64,000 bases of DNA from Neofusicoccum parvum (Eukaryota; Ascomycota; Dothideomycetes; Botryosphaeriales; Botryosphaeriaceae), in the NCBI GenBank assembly GCA_020912385.1, contig CP087215.1:372001-436000 (forward strand). Reading direction: 5' to 3'. The notes beneath the pieces were generated by a model. It saw only the letters and a list, made by a program, of their open reading frames with translations, made no database searches and had not been told where the DNA came from. Below, in pieces: positions 35,301 to 46,519 of this stretch. Position 1 is the stretch's first letter. Each line of letters starts with the position of its first letter. A program made the translations under genes and the position numbers.

Positions 35301-37053
35301 GGATTTGTCTATGGAAAAATATATGGAAGGCGTGCAATCCATGGAGGATGAGGATCGTGTTAGACGAGCCGTCAGAACCCTTTCAAGAGGACTAGTAGAG
35401 TTCCCTTTGCAAGAGTATTGGGCTTATGGTGAAGATGTGTATGCTTTGCAGCCGATCCACCAAACAGTTCGGGAGTACCTTATGGAAACAGGCCTACGGG
35501 AGCTGCAGGACTCCATAGTCGGAGGTCCTCTACTATGCCCTCATTACCGGATATTCAAGACGAGCGTCAAATTCCTCTTTCTGGAAGGTGTTTTGCAAAA
35601 GTGGCTATTCAATGATGAGGTTATAGGACCGTTTCTTCGTTACTCCATCACTTATCTGGGTTATCATTTCTTGAGGACCGACCAGAAGGCAGTCGATCCC
35701 GAGGAGCTGTTAGACCTGTTTCAATGGCCATCGAAGTCTCAGATGCCCACAAAGTGGATGCAATACTTCTTGGAAAACATCAAATACTATGATGGCTTCG
35801 AGAGCTTTCCATCTCTGATCAATGACGATCCTGAATGGCGCTTTAACTGGCCGGGTAGTACTGGTACGACTTTACTTCACTTGGCTGCATTTGTCGGAAA
35901 TGTTGGCATCCTGGAATCGATTATCAGACGCGACAATGGTTACTACCTTCATTCTGAGGACAAGATGGAGTGGACACCTTTGTCGATAGCCGTCGGAAGA
36001 GGACACGAGGATTTCGCGGTTCGGATCCTCTCCCAAAAGCAGGACTTCGAAGTCAAGGCCATCGATCTTTACGATTTCGGTGAAGATGAAACAACGACCA
36101 TTACGCATGAAGCCGCTCGTGAAGGATTGAGCAGAACTCTGGAGAAGCTCCTCGACGTTGGAGTGGATGTGGATGGCCCCGAGGACTTTCGGCCAACTCC
36201 TCTGTTTGTGGCTGCCGGTGAGAGACAATTGGACGCGTGTAAAATCCTCCTCGACCACCAAGCAAATCCAGAAATCTCCACCAAAGAATTTTCACAACTC
36301 TTCGGATTTGACTGGGGGACGCCTCTCACAGTCGCAATCAAGAATCGAGATAAGGAACTGAGTCGTTTGTTAGTCTCGAATCACGATGAAGAACCGAGTC
36401 GTTCGTTGGCCCCTACAAGGGCCGATGTATACAACGCACTCTGGCCGACCATCTCATACCAAGAAGAAGAGGAATCGGAAGATGAAGACAAATACGCATA
36501 TTCAGTCTTCCAACGTATCTCGAGGAAGGAACACGCAAAGTTCATTGGGGAGGTTCTCGGTCCCATAAGCACGCCTCTTCATGATGCTTGTGCACGAGGA
36601 AACATCAGGGTTGCATCGTTCCTCATCGACAAGGCCAGATTCGATATCAATCGTGAGGACGACGAAAGGACGACCCCACTTTTCCAAGCAGTCCAAGAGG
36701 AACAGCACAACATGATATCGTGGCTCTTCCAGAATTATCAAGTACGTTATCTGTCCGAGAATGCCTGGTCACAGCTGCCAGAAATTACTGCGATTAGGGA
36801 CACATACCGAGAAGCGGTGGAAAAGTCGTGGTGTGGGACGCTCGGCCTTTCGTTGTCGCAGCCGCAAGAGGACCCCAGTGTTGAAAAATTCAGGCAATGG
36901 GCACTCAAGGCTATCGAGGATTCACGATACTACCTGGAATCGGAGGTGGATTACGAATCGTGTTCCGAACAGGATTCTTCCTCTTCCTCTCCGACTGCGA
37001 ATGATCAGGAAAGAAGCGCAAAAAGAAGAAGGATAAGTGATGACAGTGATTGA
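32346..37053 (+). CDS. NLR-type immune receptor: SesB-like esterase - NACHT - ankyrin repeats
   Basis: Seven exons (32346-32821, 32993-33218, 33472-33537, 33626-33895, 33948-34149, 34204-34236, 34295-37053) give 1343 residues. After a His/Gln/Asp repeat tract, residues ~55-155 (YRLRGVPERF ... DIHFYGFTPLHDG) are the lead often seen before fungal NLR esterase domains. Then comes a SesB-type alpha/beta-hydrolase (IIAISGLNGHAFGSF; nucleophile Ser248 in GHSLGG; FLFFGVPNLGMAIESLV). The NACHT domain has Walker A GNPGTGKST (~473-481) and Walker B ICILVDALDE (~575-585). About six degenerate ankyrin repeats occupy ~950-1280, then an acidic Ser-rich tail. Such proteins act in fungal self/non-self recognition; here a ligand is unknown. 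Intron 2 (252 nt) is long and could hide a small exon; exon 6 is only 33 nt. In-frame ATG 32118 is an alternative start. Confidence 0.85.
32379..32448 (+). repeat. 18-bp tandem repeat (about 3.9 copies) inside the NLR coding region
   Basis: Units starting at 32379, 32397, 32415 and 32433 follow the pattern CCTCACCAAGATACGCAG with a few substitutions. As 18 is a multiple of three, copy-number change would not break the frame; each unit codes for P-H-Q-D-T-Q-like six-residue blocks near the N-terminus. Confidence 0.85.
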
Positions 37054-37183
37054 GACACATAGATCATAGTATTCTATCTATATCCTTAAGTTGTTGCTTC
37101 GCGATAGGGGGAAGAAGAGGGAGGAGGTAGAGGAGGAGAAGGGTTGAGAGTTGAGAGGTGTCAGCGACGCATGGTCCTACTTT

Positions 37184-37934
37184 CTAATGCGAGGGTGACG
37201 TGGCGGTGGGCTTGAGGGAGGATATAAGACTTCGAGCGAGCGGTGATCTTACCAGCCACTTGAGGCCGGGTGCGAAGGACGTTATTCTGAGGCTAGAGGT
37301 GGCGTTAAGGTGCTCCGACGGTGCATGGCGAAATGCATTGGTATCGTCGAAATATTCGGGCACCACATAAATCAGGAGGGGTATCGGGCGGAGGAGAAGT
37401 GCGGACCTGGGTAGATGAGCGTTTGGTGGAATATGAGCATGGATAAGGACTTTTGAAAGTGCATGAAGCCATCAGCGAGCTGCGACTTGTTGGTTGGGCG
37501 AGGATGTGCTCACCTTGCACAGTGGATGACTCTTTGAGGTCTCTGAGGCGCCCTAGGCCATGGAGGTTGGCGTGGATCTTCGTTGGTAATTCGTGGACAG
37601 TAGAAGGTTCGTAGGCCGGGGCTGCGGGGAAGAGGAAGAGGCAGGCCCAGGGCTAGCTCCGACGACGCCTGCCACGTGCTGGGGAGCTCGAGCGTGCGGC
37701 TGCCTCGTAAACGCCCACATTCGCACCCGGTGCGCTCACAATCTGGTCCAGCTGCAGGCCATCACAGCTGACCGCGTGCTCCCTTGCTGCTGTCCTGCTG
37801 GCAGTCCGCTGCCCAGGTCTGTCAAGTTTCACAGTAGTTGGGAATAGATAGGAAGGTGGTGGTAAGAAGGGCGGTGCTGCTGTTGTCGAAGTAAGTTTGG
37901 GAGAGATTGGGCTAAGAGACAATGGGTTGCTCAT
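37184..37934 (-). other. Coding-like segments of an unrecognised or decayed gene
   Basis: Three stretches read as plausible protein on the minus strand. First, a Pro/Ser-rich start from ATG 37934 (MSNPLSLSPISPKL, FLPPPSYLFPTT). Second, 37514-37621, preceded by a good acceptor (CCCCGCAG) and followed by GTGAGC, giving YEPSTVHELPTKIHANLHG and LRDLKESSTVQ. Third, segments giving SQLADGFMHFQKSLSMLIF (about 37430-37490) and VPEYFDDTNAFRHAPSEHLN (about 37300-37370). The frames do not join with legal introns, because the gap after the second segment would need an intron of about 30 nt. It is either a decayed gene or one whose structure I misread. No family recognised. Confidence 0.3.
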
Positions 37935-38214
37935 CTTGAAAGAAATGCCCGGGCCGAGAGATGGCCGGCTGGGATAGCGGCTGTGGAATAGTTCACCAGC
38001 GAAAACACCAGTTGAGGAGAAACGAACCGAAACCCAAGAGGCGCTTGAGAAAGGAGACTGCTCAAGTGACTGCCTGACGGAGAGACTTTCTCGGGCCTCA
38101 TGTTGGCGTTGGATTGCCTGCGGCATCGTGAATATAGCAGAAGTCGGTGCGGTTACGAAGGCCGCGGTAGGTGAATCCCGAGCAGTACACCATCGGAAGC
38201 GTTGCCGTTATTAG

Positions 38215-38275
38215 TAATAGCTATTGGCTTTTTTTACCGGCTATCGGCTATCTTTCACTAGCTATATTATATCTC
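38215..38275. repeat. Short degenerate GGCTATCGG-type repeat in A+T-rich leader
   Basis: Three GCTAT-containing units start near 38220, 38240 and 38261, about 20-21 bp apart, with the core GGCTATCGGCTAT. The same core occurs in the 19-bp array at 46.6 kb. Confidence 0.35.
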
Positions 38276-38385
38276 CTCTTTTTGTTGAGAAATCAAACTG
38301 AAAGCACACCTATATATAGCGAAAAGCATACACTACACTTTAAATTTTATCTTGCTATCCTTATATGGTTTATATTAATTTTATC

Positions 38386-39603
38386 ATGCTTAACAAGCTC
38401 TTTTTAGGGATATACAGCCTTTCGTGGCTCGTGGCCTCGGTAAGATGTAACTTCACACAGAAGGTGTATCCGCAACACGTTCAATCCGGCGTGTCCGAAG
38501 CCATCTGGGAGTCGGCTCCCGGTCTTCCACTGGATGGTCCCAAAATTTCCATTGTCAACGAGACTGTGTTCGATTGGTGGTACTTCGACGCTGTCTCTCT
38601 AGATGGTAGTATGCAGATCACCATAGCGTTCTTTAACCCAACCCTGTGGAGTTTGGCTTTGGAGATGCCATCGATACTGTCAACTTTGTTATCTTTACGG
38701 CCGCTTTTTCCAATGGCACGACCTTTGAAAGATACCTCTCAGGAAACACTGCTTCCATCACGACTGTCGGCGATGGGTCATCTGGAATATGGAACGGGTC
38801 CGGAGCATCCTGGACGGGGTCACCAGATCTTGCAAACTACGAAGTCGTGGTAAATGCTCCCAAGTATGGGATCGAGGGTAGTATGGTCTTGAAAACGGTA
38901 CGAAGATCGTAAACCCCGGATTACTTCTCCTCTAGATTGAAGATGTTAACGGAAGGTCTTCAGATCTCCCCAGCTCGGTATCCCTGTCACCCGAACGTTC
39001 CATATGTCTCGCAGAAACTCACGGATGTCATCGGATGGGCGAATGCTATGCCTGATGCCAACGTAACTATAAATTTCGAGCTCGGTGGCTCGGAGTTTGC
39101 GTTTACCGGCTCTGGATATCACGACAAAGTAATACCTACATCTTTCACTATGAACCAAACAAACTGACCTTATGAAACAGAACTGGGGGCTCGATACTCT
39201 TATGAACACTGTGGGAAACTGGTATTGGGGTCACATGCGGCTTGGACCTCATTCTATTGTGTTCTTTGACTTTCTTTACAAGAACAACACGGAATCTGTC
39301 TGCGCACTGTTCGTGAGCGAGGGTCAGATCCAGACCTTACAGTGTTCAGGCTTGGAGGTGAGACCAGTCAACGCTACTTTCCCACCAACAGCCGCGCGCC
39401 CGAACCCTGATGCCTTTACCTTCACTTTCGAGGATGGAGATAAGGTTTTCAATGCATACATGTCCGGTTCCATCGTGTGGGATCCTACGTTGTCAAATGA
39501 AAACTGGGCCTATACGCGGTGGAGCGGGAACTGCACCGGTGGCTTTACGGACGAGGAATCATACACCGGTCCAGCAGTGTGGGAGTGGGCCCGTTATTTT
39601 TAA
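38386..39603 (+). pseudogene. Secreted CrtC / Diels-Alderase-like protein, apparently frameshifted
   Basis: Exons 38386-38897, 38964-39128, 39181-39603. The start codes a signal peptide (MLNKLFLGIYSLSWLVASVRC). Then come DWWYFDAVSLDGSMQITIAF, a mid-region with SNGTTFERYLSGN, the hallmark FAFTGSGYHDKNWG (split by intron 2) and WYWGHMRLGPHSIVFF. This combination marks the lipocalin-like CrtC (hydroxyneurosporene synthase) superfamily, which includes fungal decalin-forming Diels-Alderases such as Fsa2 and CghA. Between FFNP and VEFGFGDAI the frame changes by one base near 38632-38644 (TTTAACCCAACCCTGTGG), where no intron fits, and the frame into which it must pass has a TAA just upstream. So it is a one-base deletion: either a recent pseudogene or a sequencing error. 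In-frame ATG 38365 is an alternative start. The upstream 200 bp are very A+T-rich. Confidence 0.7.
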
Positions 39604-41214
39604 TGCGAACTGAAAGAAATCGCATGCAGGCCCGTCCGTTGCTAGCGGGTTTTCAACCAGGGGCGCGTCTCGGACTGTTTTGAGGTGCGAGGTCGAGGTG
39701 ACGGCGGCGGCGGTGGTAGTGGTGTTGGGCGAGCGACGACGCGGAGGGTCAGCCACGGGTGGATTGGGGAGAGAAAACCGCAAATGGGGGCTGTGACGTC
39801 GTTATCTATTTTTTTTTTTCAACTGGTTCCTCGTCAGTCTATAGTAGCGTCCGCCATTCCGAGTGAGCGGGAAAGGAGAGCATACACATCGAAGAGGGAG
39901 ACGAAGGTACCTTCATCGAGTCCAAACATAAGGGTAAGAATGTGGAGGTGACTGCTTGGGATGGGTGCTTTTCAGCTATTGGGGAGTGCGCCGCCTTGGA
40001 TTTAGCTCTGCCTTGTCTCGCGCCGCGACCGCTGCAGGGCACACCCGCCAACCGCCCATCTCTTGCTCCTGCACCCAGGATACACCAGTCCACCGGCCTA
40101 TCGCACCAGTTCCCGCTCTGAAACGACGCGATCGTTTGCCCAAGCTCTTTCCTGCCTGCCTTGAGAAAGGCCGGGGCTGCACCCCGCAGGCTGTTCTGGA
40201 CGAGGACGCGATGCAACACCCCCGAGTACCAATCGAGCAGTTCGATCTACAGAGCTAGCAGGCGTCTCAATTAATTGGTGCGCAGGCCTCCATTCGACAT
40301 CGGCCCGAAGACTCTCCCTACGACGAACTTGGGCCCCTTGACTTGCCGCCCCACGCTTCACTCCTGTACCTATCGTCGCCTCCGTCATTACCAATTACGC
40401 TTGGCGTAGCTCGCTCGCTTGTGCACCAGTATCGCTTTTTACCAGCAGCCTCGATGTCTCCTCGACCCCAATCCTGTCGCGGATTCTACTGGCCGGCGGA
40501 TGTTGGTTACTTCGACGCGTTGGATCTGCGCCTAAGTGTACGCGAGCCGCCAGTTGGCTATGCTACCGCAAGGATGCCTATGCGTGGGGCGAATACCCCA
40601 GAATCACCACAGGGAGGGTGGATACCCTAGGGCGGATACCCGGGCGGATACCCTGGGGTTGCCCACAGGTGAGACAGATGCCCTAAGATCTTGGGTTGCT
40701 CATTGGTGGATCATCATGCACGCTACCGCTCCTTAGGGAAACCATCCCCTCATTGGCCATCTTCTGATCTGCCGCTCTCATGGTGGCGACCTACCACCGT
40801 ATCCACATGACCACTCAAGGGCAGCGATGACTACAAAAGAGACACAATCCTCTTTCCATCCTTCCAGTCCTCTTCTCGCCTTCCTCTGGCCTTCTTCTCT
40901 CTCCGCTTACCCACAAAGTCAATAATGAAAATCACTCCTTCTCTTCAGTCTTCACATCATCACCGCGTGAAGGAGGGCTCTTACGTCGGGGTGGATCATT
41001 CTGGGAACGCGCGCCCAGGACGGTCCTCCCCGCTCGTATTGCTCCTCCTTCCGCATTCCACCTGCGACGCATCCAGTCCTGGATCCGAGGGGAAGGCCAT
41101 GAGCACAAACACCAAACAATGGGACAAGAAAAGCTGCATCCAAAAACGCCGGTATTCTCGGCAGAACCCCCTCTTCCACGTCTTCCTTCCTCTTTCAAGC
41201 CGTGCGCACGTTTT

Positions 41215-41240
41215 TCTCTCTCTCTCTCTCTCTCTCTCTC
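41215..41240. repeat. (TC)n microsatellite
   Basis: Thirteen uninterrupted TC units. Confidence 0.95.
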
Positions 41241-41635
41241 GTCGCTAGCAGTCTAGCCTAGCCATATCCACGAACAAGCAACGCCGCCAGTCAGTCAGTC
41301 AATCAGTCCGCCACGTACGCAGGTGCGCAGGTGCGGCACAATCAAAGCCCAGTTTTCAATAGCGGGCACCACCAAAGCCCAGTCTCGACGACGGGCAAAA
41401 TCAAACCATAAAAAAACCCAGGCGCGCAAAACAAAACAACCGGAACGACCTGAAAGAAAAAAAGAAAAAAAAGCAACCATCAGCGCAGTGCTTTCTTCGT
41501 ACCTACCTCATGATTCAAAAAGATAGGGCGAACGAGACGGGAAGAGAGAAAGAGAGGGGGGGAGGGGTCCTTCATTTTCCACTGCAAACGCGCCAGACTA
41601 TTTTTCCCGCGGTAGTCCGGAGCGAGGGTCGACCA

Positions 41636-41673
41636 CCCATCCATCCATCCAGCCAGCCAGCCAGCCAACCAAC
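41636..41673. repeat. Tetranucleotide microsatellite (CCAT)n / (CCAG)n / (CCAA)n
   Basis: Successive blocks of ccat, ccag and ccaa units, apparently one tetranucleotide tract diverging by point changes. Confidence 0.9.
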
Positions 41674-42667
41674 CGAGAGGAGCTCAACGAAGGAGGAAGG
41701 GGGAAACCGCGAGAGCCCCTCTCCTCCCCGTCACTGTTGCGATTCGTGACGGATGGCTCGGAGGTTCGGCGGAAGTGGCCGCGGCGCCCACCGTACTCGT
41801 CAGTAGGCCTGCACGGCGCAGTGGTTTGGATCGGAGCGTGGATTTCTAAACGGTTACGTCTGTACAGTCACACTTTGTTATTGAAGCCGCATAACGCGCT
41901 GATAAGCTGAAATCTCCGTTCGTGGACCTAACGAGCGTTGTAACGGCCATCCGTACCATGCTCTGGTCTCATCTCATAGCAAACTTCCACGCCGCCTCCG
42001 TGCTATAATTATAAACGTCTACGAGTCGGCTCAGGGCCACGCTGACTCTGACCCTCGACGTCGGTCGTCAAGTAAGAGAGATGGCACTAACGCAAAGCGG
42101 AAAGTCGATCCACTCACACTATACATATGCACGTCATCCACGCCAAGCTCCTGTAATACCTCTCCCTTGCGTTTTTGAAGACGCCATTCCCATAAGACTC
42201 GGATTTCCAATCACTAACGTCACTTCAGGCATGGGCATAAATACGGAACTGCCCTAGGGGGTGTGCATCGGGCGTCCGCGTTGGCGCCCTGGCTGCCGTG
42301 GGAGGTGGTGCGGATCCGAGACTCGTGGTATTGATGTTAGTCAAGACGAAGTCTGGCCAAGCCTTGCAGGCGTCCACTGGTTCATTTTCGGTTGTCGTCC
42401 AGCGGGAGGACGACTTTAGATGGCTGCTCTGGAACAGCACCGGACTGGGCGTGCTCAGCCACTCTCTCAGTGTCGTCACAGGCATGGTGAATATGGAAGG
42501 TGGAATGCAGCATGGCTTTAGATGTGCAAGTGAGAGTGTTTGGCGTGGATGGCTACCGCGTCACTTCCTCCCCTCTATCCGCCGTGTCACTAGCGCTGAC
42601 CACGTCTCCAGGCACAATTCCTATTACCGCAACGGCGCAGTGCTATCTTATTGATACGAATTCCGTA

Positions 42668-44172
42668 CTAGGGATTGGGATAGTAGTAGGAACAAACGGC
42701 AATAATAAGATAAGCCACGAGACATAGAAACCCCCGAAGATAATCACTCCTACCATCGCGCAAAAATCCGCCAACCACTAAAATAGCAAGAATAAGGACC
42801 ATGGCTTGAAAGGGCTCAAAGGCCAAGCTCATGTCTTTTCCCATGCCCCAACCAATGAAAATAATCGTTGGCGTAATAAGCATCACCGTCTGGACGCAGG
42901 ATCCAACAACGTGGAACAATGCAAAGTTCATCCTATTGTCAGATGCGTCGCCAATAGCAGTCATATGTTCGGCGGCTTTTTCAATTACCGGAACGAGAAT
43001 GAGACCGATAAATGCATCTTTGACGTGACGCTCCTCGACGATAAAATGAATTTGGTCCACGAGTAAGTAGGCAATGCAGCAGACGCAGGTGATCGAAATG
43101 ACGAGAGCGAGAAGGCATTCGCTTAAGCTGAGATTTTCCTCTTCGACGGATTCATCTCGCTTCTTGCCTACTATTAAATCTTGGTTGAAAACGTCGGCGT
43201 ACAAGCTACGGTGGGAGTTGGTTTGGTACCATAAGTAGCTGGGTATGTCAGTAGGTGTGCGAGTCCGAGTACTTGTGACTTACACCATGTACGAAGCTAG
43301 CAAAATGAAAGCCGTGCCGCGGGAGATCTTGAGACCATCCGCATCGAAATCCCCAGTCCCGCCATACTCGGTGTCCTGAAGAAGATTGATATACGCCGAG
43401 GGTAAGATCAGGGCCACTGCGGACAAATCAGAATCAGCAACCACCTGTTCTGAGAGCGAAACTTACTTCCAGCAACTAAAATAAGCCCACTTCCCACTTC
43501 GCCAATTGCGGCATGAAACTTCTGTTCTTCACGTTTCATACCGCCGATGAAAAAGCAAAGGCCAATGCAAAACAGCAGATTGGCCAGAACTGATCCGAGG
43601 ATGGCTGCCTGAATGATCTGGATCGGATCAAACGTGTCTGTAGCCGACCTGGTAATTAAAATCGTGAAGACGACAATCTCAACGACGGATCCCAACGTCG
43701 TCTCTATGATCAACCCGACGACGTTGTAGATTTTGCGAATGATTTGCTCTCCGCCAAACCCAATCAAGTTGGCAGCCGGTATCATGGCCATGTAGTTCAG
43801 GATGAATATTGCGAGGTGCCAGCTTCCCGACTCGTCATGCCGCTTGGTGAAGCCCTATCGTTGGAAATCTACGGCGTCAGCGTTTGCCCAGAAACACATC
43901 TTCCCTCTTACATCGTGACGTACGATAATGATCGCCGGAGGTACGACCACCCACAAGAGGTTGAAGTATCTGCACGGCGCCGAATGGAGATAGCAAATGC
44001 GAAGAAAGCGCCAGATATTGATGCCACCACGGCCGCTCTCGCCGTAAGCGTGAATACCGAGAAATGTAGACCGGCGACGCCTCTCAAATTCCAGGCCGCC
44101 AGATTCGAGCGCGCCAGCATTTGAGGCGGCGCCCAAAGTTTCTTCGCTCATACTTCCATAACTGCCCGCCAT
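42668..44172 (-). CDS. CaCA-family cation/proton exchanger, divergent (Vcx1/CAX-like)
   Basis: Four exons (43924-44172, 43467-43854, 43284-43416, 42668-43238), 446 residues with about eleven hydrophobic segments. The alpha-1 repeat is IIETTLGSVVEIVVFTILI followed by IQAAILGSVLANLLFCIGLC and FFIGGMKREEQ. The alpha-2 repeat is GLILVPVIEKAAEHMTAI, then VGSCVQTVMLITPTIIFIGW and a GRSDYLRG loop before the last helix. These match vacuolar Ca2+/H+ antiporters of the CAX type. However, the signature G-N-A-V-E is G-S-V-V-E here, and G-N-A-A-E-H is E-K-A-A-E-H, so both conserved Asn residues are replaced while the Glu and His stay. Likely a vacuolar or endomembrane carrier with altered or lost Ca2+ selectivity. 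The donor of intron 1 could also be the GTAAGA 12 nt further on. Confidence 0.83.
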
Positions 44173-45953
44173 TGTTCTTGGCGTTTGCTTTCTCCGTTGG
44201 TTTTGGCGATTACTCGCGGCGGGATTGAAGAATATTAAATACACCGCGGTGTAAAACAACCGGTGTAGAGCAGCCGAGGCTGCACCGGATCTACGTTGTA
44301 GGTGGTGTCGTCTTGGGCGCTACGTATTCGACGAGCAAGTGCGTCAGCCAATCAGGAGAAGAGTGACACTGATGGATGGTTCAATCGAGACCACGAAAGC
44401 GGGGTGAAGAAGGGGGGTGCACGGATGTTCGGCCTGGCTGAGCCGTGAACTGGGGCTTGTGGGGTGGATTGACACCTTCACATGCCGTTCACCCGAATGC
44501 GTGGATACATTCCCACTTTTTGTTGGCGTCAGCATGAACCGTGCCTCGACGTGGTGCGTTTGACAACGGTGTCGAGAATCCCATAAGCTTGGCGTGCTTA
44601 AGTGCGAGCTCACCGCTTGGCTCGCTCATGTTCACGTCAAATCATAGCTGGAGCAAAGATGCAACTGAAGGAGAATATGGTGTGGTCGCGGACGCTCTCG
44701 CTCGGGGAGGCTGATCTAGTCAGCGCGCGGCGGCAGCTTCACGTCGTTTTTGCCTTTGGCAACGATGGCCAGCTGCGAGGAGGGCCGATCCCGCTGTTGA
44801 AGAGGACGCGGATTGAATATAAAGGGCGGCTTTCTCTCCTGCCGGTTTCCGCATACTAAAGCCATCTGGAAGTTTGTCGTGAAGCTTGGCTATCCGCTTC
44901 CACCGTCGGCACGCGCTGCACTGCCAGAGCATCTCCGTACCTTGTCGCTGCATGCCATAACAGCAGCACTCGGTACTGGGCTCGAGCACTCGTTGCGTGT
45001 CATTTGTGCAAGGCGAGCTGGAAGGCGGAGACACGATGACGCAAACGTTGGTTGAATAAGGAGGGATGAAGGAGTTATCGATAGCCGTACACTCTTAGGG
45101 TAGTAGGGGCCACTTCTCTCTGTTTTCGCTCATGAAGGAGCATCAGGATCTCAAACAAGATCTATGTTGTCGCAAGTCAGCGACTGCTAGTGGAAGGCGG
45201 CCGTATGCGTTACTTCCCAGTATATTCCAAGCCGCGGTCGTTCTTCGGACAGGTTAGACGGAACTACGGCTCTGTATATATGTCTTCAATGGGGTCAAGG
45301 CGGATGAATTCATCAACTCTCCACAAAAGGCCGAGGATTGGAAGGCCTCGGTCTGAGACAAATGAGACACGGCAGAAGTTACACCAGCAATCGTTCCAGC
45401 AGGGCCATAAGATTCGGCCTCTATGTTGTAAACTTCTTCATCCATAGCATAGCCCAACTGAAACCGTTTTCTCCATGGCTCTGATCTATTAACGAAGTCA
45501 GTTCTTTTGATCAGTGGACATTAAAAAGATGGAATTTACGCGGATAGAAGAGTTGTAAGCCTTGGTAAAGCTCCGGTACATGTAGATAAAAGTCCCTATT
45601 CTTTATGGAGAGCGCGAGGATACATATACATAGACGCGATTGACAGGCTTCCAATTCTAAAGCGCTAAGCCGGTAGTCGTAGCCGCATAGGTTTGTAACA
45701 GTTGCCACCATATCTACCACCCGGTAAATTGTTCTTAGAGTCTCCAGGCTTGTGTATTCCATAGAACGGCGGACTCGTTCCTTGGTGGATGTTGACCGGG
45801 GTTTGATGAGGAACTTTTGGTAGATACTTCGCCTTTAGCTACCGATTGGCACTTTCGGGGCCTCGTATTAAGATGTAATGATCTGGAGGTGATGCAAAAT
45901 TATGATTGTTGATGAAGGAATGCATCTATTCTCCCCAATTTCAAGTCTAGAGA
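44173..45953. other. Intergenic, no supported gene
   Basis: Holds the promoter of the exchanger gene at its left end. Only short unrelated frames elsewhere. Confidence 0.4.
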
Positions 45954-46519
45954 CTACGCCGTCTTGATTCTTCTTAGGTAGAAGTAGTATGTCCCGTCTT
46001 CAGGTAGAAGCTTATTGTCCATTGCACCGAAGACAACATCCTCCGACACATATTTGAAAATGTCAATGATCGGGAAATTGTCGTATACCATGGCAGTAGA
46101 GACTTGACCGCGGAATTGAACAAGACGCAACTTGGTTCTATGTTAGCTTTCTCAACAATTGGGAAGTGGATTTTCATACCCTGGCATGACCGTAGTCTTT
46201 GCACCATTCCCTCTGTCCGTCTTTACCATAGAGCACAATTGGATCAACGTCGTTAACGTTGCGGAAGTCCTTGCCGGCCCACTTCATGGTTTCCAACAGC
46301 TTATGCGTCGGATGTCCGGTGTCGAAACTTCCACCCTCCCATTTCCCCAGGAGAAACTCCTCGGAGACTGGCTTCAACTGTTCAAAGACTGTCGCGAGCC
46401 TGGCCTCATCAATATGACCAGTTTGGTCAATCAGATCGAACAACTGCTGTTCCGGACTGGCACAGGTGTCAGAGTAATATACACATAAGTCTTTGTGAGT
46501 TATCTTACGTAGTAGCCAT
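45954..46519 (-). CDS. GXWXG / DUF4334 domain protein
   Basis: Three exons: 46509-46519 (11 nt, MATT), 46180-46456, 45954-46130; 154 residues. The first part has LGKWEGGSFDTGH, the GXWXG motif that names that domain, followed by MKWAGKDFRNVNDVDPIV. The second part, LRLVQFRGQVSTAMVYDNFP and VFGAMDNKLLPEDGTYYFYL, is the DUF4334 domain; the two always occur together. It is a small soluble protein of unknown function, often found beside redox enzymes. It is transcribed divergently from an alcohol dehydrogenase with 400 bp between the start codons. The last acceptor (ACCAAG at 46131-46136) is the one that keeps the DUF4334 frame. The 11-nt first exon is inferred from phase and a GTAAGA donor. Confidence 0.8.

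Larger units (their letters stand above)
39604..42667. other. Long intergenic region with simple repeats, no supported gene
   Basis: Around 40600-40660 there are near-direct repeats of GGGCGGATACCC. The region also holds the two microsatellites listed separately. Scattered frames up to about 125 codons exist, but no domain, signal peptide or splice pattern convinced me. A phrase near 42510-42640 resembles the tail of an oxidoreductase too weakly to call. Confidence 0.4.

Noticed and set aside
42298..42727. Possible GMC-oxidoreductase tail (VFGVDGYRV phrase)
   Set aside because: Similarity is limited to a few residues, with no FAD-binding part and no consistent frame around it.
44602..45055. 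Small overlapping frames in both directions
   Set aside because: No conserved motif, no splice pattern, and comparable frames appear on the opposite strand.
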